Below are positions 34,399 to 46,908 of a DNA stretch of 64,000 nt, piece by piece (the stretch's first letter is position 1; the number at the start of each line of letters is the position of its first letter). Origin of the DNA: Candidatus Aminicenantota bacterium (GTDB lineage: Bacteria; Acidobacteriota; Aminicenantia; Aminicenantales; Saccharicenantaceae). Position numbers and translations under genes: made by a program. The notes under the pieces were generated by a model that saw only the letters and a list, made by a program, of their open reading frames with translations, ran no database searches and was not told the origin of the DNA. The stretch is taken from contig JACIYJ010000004.1 of NCBI GenBank assembly GCA_014360015.1, positions 155,001 to 219,000 of the forward strand, in the 5' to 3' direction.

Positions 34399-36369
34399 TC
34401 AAGGAAAAATTCTGATTAGCACCACACCATGAGGAGCTACTTCAGCTTCAAAATATTTGCTGAATGTGCCGAGGTCTTTTTGCCTCCAGAGGTCCCGCAC
34501 CCGGTATGAGCCGCTGCCAAGCCCTAAGTCTGAAAAATTAACTCTAATTTTCATGTGGTCGTATGGGTCTAAGTTAAACAGCCCGACCGCTCTGGAGCCG
34601 TCTTCCATTTCTTTAGCCCAGACTTGGTAGTTTTCGCCTTCAGCCACTCTGTCAGCCTGGCGGCCCAGCGGGTCCTGGTCAACTTCCAGGACTTCAACGT
34701 TGGTCAGAAGCCCCAGCGTGAAATCATCCATCTGCTCAATCGGACAGCCGATGAGAAGCGGCGCAGCCAGTAGGCACCACAGGCTTATGTGAGTATACTG
34801 TTCATCGGGTGTCAAACGGGTTGGACGCAAGTCCGGACCCCAGCCGACTTTTCCCACTACCAGCATATCAGGGTCGTTCCAGTGGCCGGGCCCGGCATAC
34901 TTAGACAAACCGGCTTGGCCGAAACCGATGCGGGACATGCTGACCCAAGTGTCGGTGATGTCGCCGGTGGTGCGCCAAAGGTTTCCGCCAACGCTTTCAC
35001 CCCATTCCCACGGGTTTTCCCGGCCCCAGTTGCAGATGCTGAAGACGATGTCTCGGGGAGCCTTCTTGATGGCGTCGCCAAATTTCTTGTAAGCCACTCT
35101 CGGGTCTTTGCCCTCGCAATAGCACCAGTCGATCTTGACGTAGTCATATCCCCATTTCGCGTAGGTCATGATGTCCTGTTCTTCGTGACCCTCGCTCCCT
35201 TCGTACCCGGCGCAGGTCTTCGGCCCGCAGTCGGTGTAAAGGCCAATTTTCAAGCCGAGGCTGTGGACATAATCGGCCAGAGCTTTCATGTCGGGGAATT
35301 TTTCGTTGGAGCGGATTTCTCCGGTTTTCGGATCGCGCTTTCCGTGCCAGCAGTCGTCGATGTTGATGTAGGTCCAGCCGTAGTTGATAAGACCTTTTTC
35401 CACCATAGCCCGGGCGCTCTGGCGGACATTTTCCGCTGTGACTGAGCAGCCCCAGCAGTTCCAGCTGTTCCAGCCCATTGGAGGAGTAAGGCAAATCTTA
35501 TCACCGACTTCAAGGCGCAAGGTTCGTTCGGCGGTGCCCAGGCGGTTTCGGGCAATGAGCTTCACCAGGTAAGTTCCGGGCTTGTCAACAACTCCAGTAA
35601 TCTGTCCGGTTGAGCCGTCCAGCTTAAGTCCGGCCGGAAGGCCTTCAGCTTCAAAAGTCATCGGCCGCTCGCCGGTAGCCGGGATGGTGAAGAGGAAAGG
35701 TGAACCGGGTCGGACGCCGAAAACCTTAGGTCCGTTGATTCTCGGCTCAGGCGGGGCGGGCGGAGTGAGGATGTAAGGTTTGCTTACGTAAGGTTTTACT
35801 GCTTCTGGTTTCATACCGAGGTATTCTATTTTGGCCTCACACCAGTCGGCATGGTCGTAAGGCATCCCGTCGCCGGCGTCAGAAACTATGAGGTCAAGAT
35901 ACACAAAGCCTTTAAGTTCAACGTTGACCTCCCGAGCCGGCTCACCGGCTTTCATAACGCCGCTTTTCCAGATGATTTTTTTATTGTTCTTCTTATCGGT
36001 TGCAGAAACGATGAATTCAACTGAAGCCCGCTCTGCACCCTGCTGAGTCTTCTTTATTTCGTCGTCAACTCCGACCAGAGCATGAAAGCTTTTGGCTTTT
36101 CCATCCAGTTTAATGCGGTAGCGACCTTCGGCATGGGTGCCAAGACCTCGCTCAAAGGATTGGCCGGCGATGGTCAAAGGATTGCCATCTACGGATTTGT
36201 TAGCCTGGCTTTCGCCCCAGCCTTCTATGGCTGGCTCAGCTCCAAGCTCGTCCAGCCAGACGACGCTAACTGGTTTTTTCTGAGAACAAGAAAATGAGAG
36301 CAACATCAAAGCAGCCGATAAAAATATAAACAGGTTATTTTTTTGGAAAAGACTTTGTCTTGCGAACAT
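34399..36369 (-). CDS. GH27 alpha-galactosidase lipoprotein with NPCBM and Ig-like domains
   Basis: 656 residues. The lipoprotein signal ends at LSFSC (Cys near residue 28). An NPCBM-type carbohydrate-binding domain (about 35-185; SFERGLGTHAEGRYRIKLDG) is followed by a putative Ig domain (205-290; PAGLKLDGSTGQITGVVDKPGTYLV). The GH27 barrel covers about 295-560 (PPMGWNSWNCWG, YINIDDCW). A C-terminal beta domain ends the protein. The catalytic nucleophile is the Asp of YVKIDWCY, and the acid/base is the Asp in the WRTTGDITDTW segment. It hydrolyses terminal alpha-galactosides, probably facing the periplasm or cell surface. AGGAGG precedes the ATG. Operator-like direct repeats lie upstream. Confidence 0.92.
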   Translation of the reverse strand: MFARQSLFQKNNLFIFLSAALMLLSFSCSQKKPVSVVWLDELGAEPAIEGWGESQANKSVDGNPLTIAGQSFERGLGTHAEGRYRIKLDGKAKSFHALVGVDDEIKKTQQGAERASVEFIVSATDKKNNKKIIWKSGVMKAGEPAREVNVELKGFVYLDLIVSDAGDGMPYDHADWCEAKIEYLGMKPEAVKPYVSKPYILTPPAPPEPRINGPKVFGVRPGSPFLFTIPATGERPMTFEAEGLPAGLKLDGSTGQITGVVDKPGTYLVKLIARNRLGTAERTLRLEVGDKICLTPPMGWNSWNCWGCSVTAENVRQSARAMVEKGLINYGWTYINIDDCWHGKRDPKTGEIRSNEKFPDMKALADYVHSLGLKIGLYTDCGPKTCAGYEGSEGHEEQDIMTYAKWGYDYVKIDWCYCEGKDPRVAYKKFGDAIKKAPRDIVFSICNWGRENPWEWGESVGGNLWRTTGDITDTWVSMSRIGFGQAGLSKYAGPGHWNDPDMLVVGKVGWGPDLRPTRLTPDEQYTHISLWCLLAAPLLIGCPIEQMDDFTLGLLTNVEVLEVDQDPLGRQADRVAEGENYQVWAKEMEDGSRAVGLFNLDPYDHMKIRVNFSDLGLGSGSYRVRDLWRQKDLGTFSKYFEAEVAPHGVVLIRIFP

Positions 36370-36415
36370 GACTTGCCTCCTACTTTCCTAAACTTTTATG
36401 ATACTTAAAAAACTG

Positions 36416-36446
36416 GTACAGTTCTATAAAAAATCGTACCGTTCTA
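36416..36446 (-). promoter_or_regulatory. Operator-like direct repeats upstream of the alpha-galactosidase gene
   Basis: An 11-base element (minus strand TAGAACxGTAC) occurs at 36436-36446 and 36416-36426, with one mismatch and a 20-base period, about two helical turns. It lies 47-77 bases upstream of ATG 36369. This is the spacing expected for two dimers of a DNA-binding protein on one face of the helix. The regulator is unknown. Confidence 0.45.
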
Positions 36447-36609
36447 CATGTTTCCTGATTTTCGTGATCTGGATAGAAAATTTATGGCTAAAAAAAAGTT
36501 TTTATAAAAATAGTAAAAAATCAGGAAATGGATACAGCGTCACCATTTTTAGGAAGAGCTAAACAAAACTTGACATGGCCAAATAAAAAGAATAAAAGGA
36601 TAAAAGAAA

Positions 36610-37743
36610 ATGATGAGGCAGAAAAAAATTTGCTTTTTAATTTTTACCTTACTATTCGTTATTAGTTTTCTCGGCCCTTCAGGAGCCTGGGCCAATGTTG
36701 ATGAAATAAACCTGACAGCTTTTTATCCATCGGTTGGGACGGTAAAAAATCTACAAACTTTAAGAGACAAGGGCTTCATAAACATTCCCAACCTGAAAGT
36801 CACAGGCGTCTATCACGTTAAAGAACTGACCAACTACGAAGAAGCTAAAAAATATGTTCAGGATAACCGACTCGACTGGTTCACCTTCCATCCCGTTTCC
36901 GCTGAGATCAACGAGAAAAATATCTTCCAGACTAACCCCTGCACTCCGGAGTTTGTCAAAATCATCAAGGACTCGGACGGAGTAATTTTCTTCGGTGGTC
37001 CAGATATCCCGCCTGCTGTCTTCAATGAAAAAACCAGCCTGCTTACGGTAATTGAAGATCCCTATCGTCATTATTTTGAGCTTTCAGCTATTTTCCATTT
37101 TCTTGGCGGCTACCAGAATGAAAGCTTCCAGCCGTTGCTGACAGGCAATCCTGAACTACCTGTCCTTGGCATCTGTTTGGGAGCTCAGAGCCTGAACGTC
37201 GGAACTGGCGGAACTCTCATTCAGGACATCTGGTCCGAAGTCTATGGCAAAACCTTTGTCGAAGATATCATCGCTCTTGGTCCTGACTGCTGGCATAACA
37301 ATCCATTCATCAAACTCTACCCGAACGAAAGGCTGACTGCTTATAACTTCCACTGGATAAAGCTTCTGCCAGACGGCTTTTTTGTCAAAGTCCTTGGTTT
37401 CTCCGAAAAAGACCATCCCCGAATACTCAGCTCTCACCATCAGGCCATTGAAAAACTGGGTAGAGGCTTCAAAGTTGTGGCCACCTCTCCTGACGGAAAA
37501 ATTGTCGAGGCCATCCATCACACTAAATTCCCCAATGTCCTTGGAATTCAGTTCCACCCTGAAAATTATCGGCTTTGGGATGAAAAGTTTCAGATTCGTC
37601 AGAGCCCTGAGGATAAGCCCTTCAGCTACTGGGAAATTCTGAAAAACAACCCGCCGAGCCTCGAATTTCATCATAAAATCTGGGAGTGGTTCGCCGAAGC
37701 GATGAAAAAGAACCATAGCCGGCCAAAAGCTAAATGCAGCTGA
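36610..37743 (+). CDS. Secreted class I glutamine amidotransferase-like hydrolase (peptidase C26 type)
   Basis: 377 residues. A signal peptide (about 1-28, ending ANA-like at GAWA) is followed by a class I amidotransferase domain. The triad is visible: Cys in LGICLGAQSLN, and His/Glu in GIQFHPEN. The fold resembles gamma-glutamyl-gamma-aminobutyrate hydrolase (PuuD) and folate gamma-glutamyl hydrolase. Export is unusual for PuuD-type enzymes but normal for gamma-glutamyl hydrolases. It may cut gamma-glutamyl bonds in peptides or folates outside the cytoplasm. The 80-residue N-terminal and 40-residue C-terminal extensions are lineage-specific. Tandem ATGs at 36610 and 36613. Confidence 0.75.
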   Translation: MMRQKKICFLIFTLLFVISFLGPSGAWANVDEINLTAFYPSVGTVKNLQTLRDKGFINIPNLKVTGVYHVKELTNYEEAKKYVQDNRLDWFTFHPVSAEINEKNIFQTNPCTPEFVKIIKDSDGVIFFGGPDIPPAVFNEKTSLLTVIEDPYRHYFELSAIFHFLGGYQNESFQPLLTGNPELPVLGICLGAQSLNVGTGGTLIQDIWSEVYGKTFVEDIIALGPDCWHNNPFIKLYPNERLTAYNFHWIKLLPDGFFVKVLGFSEKDHPRILSSHHQAIEKLGRGFKVVATSPDGKIVEAIHHTKFPNVLGIQFHPENYRLWDEKFQIRQSPEDKPFSYWEILKNNPPSLEFHHKIWEWFAEAMKKNHSRPKAKCS

Positions 37744-37884
37744 AAAAAGTCTTTGTTATTTTCCAGAATTGATTGTCTTCAATCCAGGCTGGTAAGATTT
37801 TTTAGCTATCATTCCAAATTTAATTACTCATCCTTGAATGGGTAGATTACCACGTTGAAATATTTAATATTTTTTATTTTTTGC

Positions 37885-37913
37885 TTGAGAAAATCAGCTC
37901 AAATTGTTATCTT
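37885..37913 (+). promoter_or_regulatory. Sigma70-type promoter for the DUF6786-like lipoprotein gene
   Basis: TTGAGA (37885-37890), 17-base spacer, TATCTT (37908-37913). The -35 region also forms a TTGAG/CTCAA inverted repeat. GAGGAGGAG lies at the right distance before ATG 37943. Confidence 0.4.
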
Positions 37914-37942
37914 AAATTTACTCCAGTGAGGAGGAGATAAAA

Positions 37943-39187
37943 ATGCGCCATCTTTTGACTGCTTTTTTTCTGACCTTATCTTTAGTCTTGATTGCCCTGA
38001 CTGTCTCCTGCTCTAAACCATCATCACAGGTTCAGGGCACTCTGTTTAAAGATGACCTGGATTTCCTGAAAAAGCATACCGGAGTCGTCGTCCTTTCGGC
38101 CCGCAACGGTCAGGCCTTGGTTGCTGTAAATCCTGACATTCAGGGTCGGGTGATGACCAGCACCGCAACTGGATTGGATGGTCTGAGCTTCGGCTGGATC
38201 AACCGCGAATTAATTGCTACCGGTGAAAACAATCCACATATGAATGCCTTTGGCGGTGAAGACCGATTCTGGCTTGGACCCGAAGGCGGCCAATTTTCGC
38301 TGTTTTTTAAAAACGGCTCGCCTTTTGACCTTGATCACTGGTTTACTCCACCACCGATTAACGAAGGCGCCTTCGACCTGGTTTCACAGGATGAAACTCA
38401 AGTAGTTATGAAAAAAGAAATGAGCCTGGTCAATTATTCCAACTTTGAGTTCAAAATAAGAGCTGACCGTACAATCCGGCTACTGGATAAAGCCCAGGTA
38501 GAAGCCCTCGGGATACCTCTTTCCAATCAACTCAACTGGGTAGCTTTCCATTCCGATAACCAGATTACCAACGTTGGTGAACTCCCCTGGAAAAAAGAGA
38601 CCGGGTTGGTCTCCATCTGGATTCTGGGAATGTTCAATCCTTCACCCACGACCACAGTGGTTATACCTTATAAACCTGGTCCAGAAGAAGAGTTGGGCCC
38701 GATTGTCAATGATGCTTATTTCGGAAAAGTTCCAGCTGACCGCCTGGTGATTACAGACGAAGTCATCTATTTTAAGGGGGATGGCCAGTACCGGAGCAAA
38801 ATCGGGGTCCCACCGCGACGAGCCCTGCCTTTCCTCGGTAGCTATGACTCTGCCAATAAAGTTCTAACCATCGTCCATCTAACGATTCCCGAAAATCCAA
38901 CTGATTATGTCAATTCCATGTGGGAAATTCAGAAAGACCCCTATGCCGGCGATGTAGTCAACAGCTATAACGACGGACCGGCTGCTCCTGGAGCCAAACC
39001 GCTCGGACCTTTCTATGAGCTGGAATCATCCTCACCGGGTGCTGCTCTCAATCCAGGTGAGTCTTTAAGGCATGTTCATACCACTATCCATATTCAGGGT
39101 GAAGAAAAAGACCTGGATACGATTGCCCAGAAGATTTTTGGCGTCAGCCTTGATGAAATTAAGAAAGCTTTTGAAAAGAAACAATAA
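37943..39187 (+). CDS. Lipoprotein resembling the DUF6786 family
   Basis: 414 residues with a lipoprotein signal ending at TVSC (Cys near residue 24). The mature part is beta-rich, with conserved-looking segments GQALVAVNPDIQGRVMTSTATGLDGLSFGWIN, NAFGGEDRFWLGPEGGQFSLFF and LNPGESLRHVHTTIHIQG. These match my memory of DUF6786 proteins, which look like galactose-mutarotase-type beta sandwiches. No function established. A neighbour of the alpha-galactosidase and amidotransferase genes but with its own promoter. Confidence 0.65.
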   Translation: MRHLLTAFFLTLSLVLIALTVSCSKPSSQVQGTLFKDDLDFLKKHTGVVVLSARNGQALVAVNPDIQGRVMTSTATGLDGLSFGWINRELIATGENNPHMNAFGGEDRFWLGPEGGQFSLFFKNGSPFDLDHWFTPPPINEGAFDLVSQDETQVVMKKEMSLVNYSNFEFKIRADRTIRLLDKAQVEALGIPLSNQLNWVAFHSDNQITNVGELPWKKETGLVSIWILGMFNPSPTTTVVIPYKPGPEEELGPIVNDAYFGKVPADRLVITDEVIYFKGDGQYRSKIGVPPRRALPFLGSYDSANKVLTIVHLTIPENPTDYVNSMWEIQKDPYAGDVVNSYNDGPAAPGAKPLGPFYELESSSPGAALNPGESLRHVHTTIHIQGEEKDLDTIAQKIFGVSLDEIKKAFEKKQ

Positions 39188-39448
39188 ATATTAAGCTGAA
39201 AAAGACGACCAAATACCCGGCCTATTTAGCCGTTGCTTTATGAAAATCGGGTAATAAAGACACATAAAATAATTAAAAAAAGAAGAATGCTTGAGCTGAT
39301 GAAAATCAAAATTATCATTCATTCGTCTCTTGTTTCCATTCTCTTCTATGTCAATCATTTCAGTGGCCTGTAATTTTGCCGCTCGACCTTTTCTCCATCT
39401 CAATTACATTAATCTTGTTAAATAATCGCCGAAAGAAAGGAGAAAACA

Positions 39449-40582
39449 ATGAGAGTAATAATTCTTGGAGCAGGGTTGGTAGGAAAAGCCATGGCTTTGG
39501 ACTTAGCCGCAGAACCAGGATTTGAAATAACCGCAGTTGATTTCAGAGGTGAGCCACTGGAAGAGTTAGCCAGAGCTGGAGTGGCTGTGGTGAGAAAGGA
39601 TTTGTCCAGGCCAGCAGAAGTCAGCGAGGCCGTCAGAGATTATGAACTGGTGATCAATGCCCTGCCCGGCTTTCTGGGCTTTCAAACCTTAAAGGCCTGC
39701 CTGGAATCTGGTAAAAATGTGGTAGATATCGCTTTTTTCCCGGAAGATCCTTTTGAACTTGATTCACTGGCTAAAGAAAAAGGGGTAACGGCAGTGGTTG
39801 ATTGCGGGGTGGCTCCGGGTCTTAGCCACATGCTGGCTGCTTACGGCCTCAATCAGCTGGACAGAGGTCGCTCTCTTCTAATTTATGTCGGGGGTCTGCC
39901 GGTGGTCAGACAATGGCCGTTCGAATATAAGGCAGTTTTTTCTCCCTATGATGTCATCGAAGAATATCTCCGACCGGCCCGGTTCAGAGAAAACGGACAC
40001 TTAGTGATAAAGCCGGCTCTTTCCGACCCAGAATTTATCGAGTTTGAAAAGCTGGGTACTCTAGAAGCTTTTAACACCGATGGACTACGTACTCTGCTCA
40101 AGACACTCGACGTTCCGAATATGAAAGAAAAAACCCTGCGTTATCCAGGACACCGGGAAAAAATGGCCATACTCAAGGAAGCTGGTTTCTTTGGAACCGA
40201 ACCGGTAGAAATTTCCGGCCAGAGAATCCGTCCGATCGATTTTACGGCTAAGGTTTTATTTTCCAGGTTGAAGCTCAACCCCGGAGAAGAAGACCTGACG
40301 GTGATGCGGGTTATGGTTAGCGGCGAAAAAAGCGGTCAGAACCGAACGCTGATTTATGACCTTTTCGACAGATTTGACCGTAAAACTGGAATTCACAGCA
40401 TGGCCAGGACAACCGGCTATACCGCCACCATGGTAGCCAGAGCTATGGCCAGAGGATTGATTAAAAAGACGGGCGTTGTTGCGCCGGAATATCTCGGTTT
40501 TGACCGCGAATGTCTGAAGTTTGTTGTGACCGGGCTAAAAAACAAAGGTCTGAGTATTGAAGAGCGGATAGAAACAATTTAA
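39449..40582 (+). CDS. Saccharopine dehydrogenase-like NAD(P)-dependent oxidoreductase
   Basis: 377 residues. The N-terminal Rossmann fold has VIILGAGLVGKAMALDLA (GxGxxG) and an acidic end of strand 2 (TAVDFRGE), suggesting NAD preference. The catalytic/dimerisation part has VVDIAFFPEDPFELDSLAKEKGVTAVVDCGVAPGLSHMLAAY, as in saccharopine/lysine dehydrogenases and carboxynorspermidine synthases. The exact amino-acid substrate is uncertain; lysine 6-dehydrogenase or a saccharopine-reductase role are both possible. AAGGAG precedes the ATG. It converges with the VKOR-DsbA gene with a 4-base gap. Confidence 0.85.
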   Translation: MRVIILGAGLVGKAMALDLAAEPGFEITAVDFRGEPLEELARAGVAVVRKDLSRPAEVSEAVRDYELVINALPGFLGFQTLKACLESGKNVVDIAFFPEDPFELDSLAKEKGVTAVVDCGVAPGLSHMLAAYGLNQLDRGRSLLIYVGGLPVVRQWPFEYKAVFSPYDVIEEYLRPARFRENGHLVIKPALSDPEFIEFEKLGTLEAFNTDGLRTLLKTLDVPNMKEKTLRYPGHREKMAILKEAGFFGTEPVEISGQRIRPIDFTAKVLFSRLKLNPGEEDLTVMRVMVSGEKSGQNRTLIYDLFDRFDRKTGIHSMARTTGYTATMVARAMARGLIKKTGVVAPEYLGFDRECLKFVVTGLKNKGLSIEERIETI

Positions 40583-40586
40583 GAGG

Positions 40587-41858
40587 CTATTTTTTGACCT
40601 TTCTGGTATCGACCCAGTTTTCCAGGAACCTGGTTTCTCCCGCTGCTGGCTGTTCCTGTTCGCTCAACAGCGATTCTATGATGGCTTTCAGATGAGCATA
40701 AGGCAGAGTTCCTATAATCATCCGATTATTGATGATCATGGTCGGAGTTGATCTTATGCCGTAAGGATAGCGTTCTGAAGTCTTCTCGTATTCTTTTCCA
40801 GTTTCGATGATTTTCTTCACCAACTCTTTGGTCTTCTCATCAGTCAGAGCTGCCTCTACCCCGTATTTTTTAGCCAGCTGCAATCGCCATTCAGGATTTT
40901 TAGCTTTTTCAAAATTCCTGAAAATTTCATCATGAATCTGAAGAAATTTGGCTGGGTCATATGCGGCGATATATGACAGATCGCAGGCGCCAGGATGTCT
41001 ATCTTTATCAACGACATCATTACATTTAGCTTCAAGCGGGAAGAATTGAAAAGCGATGTTAATCTTACCAGCATATTCTTTCTTGAGCCTCTCCAGCTGC
41101 TTGAAGAGGAAAAGGCAGTCAGGACAGAGAAAATCGGCATACTCAATTATTCTAATCGGAGCATCTTCAAATTTTTCGGTAGCTTTGGCTGTCCAGTAAG
41201 GAGAAATGAGACTCGGATTCTTAACCGGCTTAAGGCTGTAGAATTCTTTGACGATTCTCGTGGCCACACCCCCTAACTGAGCGTCTTTTTTTGCCTGATA
41301 GAAAAGATGGAAGCCATAGGCGCCCATGATGGTCAGAAGTCCAATAGCTACCAACGGTTTCAAAGAACCAATGGCTAAATCTTTGATAAATCCTATAAGC
41401 CCGGGTTGTTCGCTTCTGATTCCGAACTTCCAGAAAAGGTAGAAATTCAGGAGCGAAAAAACATAATATCCAGAGCAAAGAAGACACAGACTTTTCAGGA
41501 AGAAAACTGAATACAGAAAAAGAGTAATAACTCCCAAGGCATTTGGCAGGGCCAAAAATTTATTGACCTTCTCAAACCTGGCTGAAGGCAGAACTGCTCC
41601 CAGCATCACCAGAATCCCGAGCACCAGACCCCAGTAACCCAGCGGAACGCCCTGAAAATGAGCAATAGAGGAATAGGCCGAGCTGTCGCAATTAAAAAAG
41701 CTGCTGATATCGCAGAATGAACCGGTGAAAATAGTCTCTGGGAAATTAGCTCTGAAGAAATGATCAATGGTCAGGAATGAAGCCACGGCCATTCCTAAGC
41801 CAGCCACAAAACTCCAGAGCCGGAGCCAACTACTTTTAAGGGTCAAGCTTCTATCCAT
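40587..41858 (-). CDS. VKOR-DsbA fusion (vitamin K epoxide reductase plus thioredoxin-like domain)
   Basis: 423 residues. The N-terminal four- or five-helix VKOR domain (about 10-150) has a loop cysteine pair (FCDISSFFNC) and a CLLC redox centre in a membrane helix. A further helix (about 165-185) leads to a periplasmic DsbA/thioredoxin_4 domain (about 225-405) with CPDC and the cis-Pro segment RSTPTMIINN. The fusion joins disulfide formation in secreted proteins to quinone reduction in one chain, replacing separate DsbA and DsbB. Such fusions are known in cyanobacteria and several other phyla. Confidence 0.92.
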   Translation of the reverse strand: MDRSLTLKSSWLRLWSFVAGLGMAVASFLTIDHFFRANFPETIFTGSFCDISSFFNCDSSAYSSIAHFQGVPLGYWGLVLGILVMLGAVLPSARFEKVNKFLALPNALGVITLFLYSVFFLKSLCLLCSGYYVFSLLNFYLFWKFGIRSEQPGLIGFIKDLAIGSLKPLVAIGLLTIMGAYGFHLFYQAKKDAQLGGVATRIVKEFYSLKPVKNPSLISPYWTAKATEKFEDAPIRIIEYADFLCPDCLFLFKQLERLKKEYAGKINIAFQFFPLEAKCNDVVDKDRHPGACDLSYIAAYDPAKFLQIHDEIFRNFEKAKNPEWRLQLAKKYGVEAALTDEKTKELVKKIIETGKEYEKTSERYPYGIRSTPTMIINNRMIIGTLPYAHLKAIIESLLSEQEQPAAGETRFLENWVDTRKVKK

Positions 41859-42048
41859 TTTCCACCTCAGGAAATTCGAATTTATTTAACCCTTTTTGAA
41901 CCCTTCTGTCAACAAGTCCCGGTTATCCAGCCGCGATTATTTTTTTAAAATGTTTTTAAAATGTCCAGTTTAAAAGTAACGCCTCCTAAAAATTTCGGTT
42001 TAATCGGTTTAATAAGTCGTGATAGAGAAAAGGCGACTAAATCGAAAC

Positions 42049-42784
42049 TTACCTCTTCTGTCGCCCGGCAAAGATTTCTTCGGCTTCCTGAGTGTAGCGG
42101 CCATCAGGACCGAAGAGAACAAGCGGCGGAATAACCCTGGTCTCTTCCGCAGAAAAAGCACACTCAGCTAAGAAAAAGTTGGGCTGTTCGTTTTCTCTGG
42201 GATAAACCAGCCTTTGAGTTTTAAGCTTCAGTCCCTGCTTCCCAAGTTCGTCTTCAAATTCCTGTCGGCGGCTGTGGGGAAATATAAAATAGGCGCGACC
42301 AGTTTCCTTAAGCCAGGTCCTTGTCCAGGTCAGGATTTCTTCCAGGCTGCAGAGAAGTTCATGCTTGGCAATGTTCTTTTCTTCTGAAGGACTCAAAAAG
42401 CCACTGTTTTTCCGGATATAAGGCGGGTTAGAAAAGATGATGTCAAACTTATGGTAAGGATGGTAACACCTGAAATCTTTCTGAATGATGGTAATCCGAC
42501 CCTCAAGGTTGTTCAGCATCACATTCCGGCGGGCCAAGTCAGCCAGTCCGGGCTGGACTTCGAGGGCTACAATGTGCTTGAAGGGTTTGATGCTCAGCAG
42601 GAGCGAAATTATCCCGCAACCGGTACCGATTTCCAGGATTTCGTCGCTGTCTTTGGTCTGGATAAAATCGGCCAGAAGTGGGGCATCGATAGAGAAGCGA
42701 AAGCCGTTTTTCCTCTGGAGGACAAGAATTCTTCCTCGATAAAAGGTATCTAAACTTTCGTCAGGTCTTACCTCCGGGTTAACC

Positions 42785-42795
<11 letters not shown>
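42049..42795 (-). CDS. trmN6: tRNA1(Val) (adenine37-N6)-methyltransferase
   Basis: 248 residues. SAM-binding motif I is ILEIGTGCGIISLLLS and motif IV is FSNPPY, typical of adenine-N6 methyltransferases. The order and the FRFSIDAPLLADF start match the YfiC/TrmN6 group, which methylates A37 of tRNA-Val. The final 30 residues are an extra tail. The start overlaps the end of atpC by 11 bases (either ATG of a tandem pair), so it is the terminal gene of the ATP synthase transcript. Confidence 0.88.
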
Positions 42796-45371
<2,576 letters not shown>

Positions 45372-45388
<17 letters not shown>

Positions 45389-46904
45389 GTTTCAACTCCT
45401 CCTTGAAAACCTGGTTGAATTCCTGAAGAGCCTGACTGATTTCCTGGTCAAGCTCCATATCGATCTGTTTTTTGCTGGCGATGGCCTGAAGCAGATGAGA
45501 ATATTTACTGTCAAAATATTCATAGAGTCGTTTTTCATACTTTCTGATGACTTCTACCGGAAATTCATCCAGAAAACCGCGGTTGCCGGCGTAGATGATC
45601 AGAACCTGTTTTTCCACAGGAAGCGGAGAGAAAGGTTCTTGCTTAAGTATTTCGGTCAATCTCAGGCCGCGTTCGAGCTGGGCCTGGCTGGCTTTATCCA
45701 ACTCGGTGCCAAACTGGGCGAAGGTTTGCAGTTCCCGGTACTGAGCTAAGTCCAGCCTCAATTTTCCGGCCACCTGCTTCATGGCCTTGATTTGAGCACT
45801 ACCGCCGACCCGGGAAACCGAAATCCCGACATTGATCGCCGGCCTGATACCGGCGTTGAACAGTCCAGGTTCAAGATAAATCTGGCCGTCGGTGATGGAG
45901 ATAACATTGGTCGGAATATAGCCAGACACATCTCCGGCCTGAGTTTCGATGATGGGCAGGGCGGTCAACGACCCACCACCCAGCTCATCGTTCAGTTTGG
46001 CGGCTCTTTCCAGAAGTCTTGAATGCAAGTAGAAAACGTCACCAGGATAAGCTTCTCTTCCAGGTGGTCTCCTTAAAAGCAAAGAAATCTCGCGATAAGC
46101 GGCCGCATGTTTGGAGAGGTCATCATAGATGACCAGTGCATGCTGACCATTATCCCGGAAATATTCGCCCATGGCACAGCCAGCATAAGGAGCCAGGTAC
46201 TGGAGGGCCGAAGGGTCGGAAGCCGAAGCCACCACCACGATGGAGTAGGACATAGCTCCATAGTCTTCCAGGTTCTTGATAATCTGAGCAATGGTTGATT
46301 TTTTCTGACCGATGGCCACATAGATGCAGATAACACCGGTGTTTTTCTGGTTGAGGATGGTATCAATGACGATGGTCGTTTTTCCAGTCTGACGGTCGCC
46401 AATGATAAGTTCTCGCTGGCCACGACCAATGGGAATCATGGCATCGATGGCTTTGATTCCTGTCTGTAAAGGCTCGCGCACCGGAAGTCTATCGACCACA
46501 CCAGGAGCCAGCCTCTCGACAAACATGTATTTATCTGTCCTGATCGGCCCTTTACCATCCAGGGGATTGCCTAAGGGATCCACCACCCGACCGATAAGAG
46601 CTGGACCGGCTGGAACTCGCAGAATTTCTTTAGTCCGCCTGACAATGTCTCCTTCTTTGACCAGGTTGGTTTCGCCAAGCAGCATCACCCCGACAGAATC
46701 TTCTTCCAGGTTCAGAGCCACTCCGTAGACATCGCGGGGAAAAATCAGCACTTCGTTGTACATCACATTCTCCAGGCCATAGACTCTGGCAATGCCATCG
46801 CCCACAGAGATGACCGTGCCGGTCTCTTTGATGTCGACGCCTCCAGCAAATTCTTTAATCTGTTGCTCGATGATCCTGGTAATTTCGTCTGCTTTTAGTT
46901 GCAT
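45372..46904 (-). CDS. atpA: ATP synthase alpha subunit
   Basis: 510 residues, non-catalytic nucleotide-binding F1 subunit. GDRQTGKT is the Walker A loop; [32 protein letters not shown] and [17 protein letters not shown] segments are all conserved. The arginine finger region (ISVSRVGG) is present. It starts 4 bases after the delta gene. Confidence 0.97.
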
Positions 46905-46908
46905 TTTT

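Noticed and set aside
34789..35445. 218-codon open frame on the plus strand
   Set aside because: Lies fully antisense to the GH27 alpha-galactosidase, whose catalytic motifs are clear; no ribosome site or recognisable domain.
39191..39403. 70-codon open frame on the minus strand in an intergenic gap
   Set aside because: No ribosome site, no family resemblance, low-complexity composition; treated as chance.
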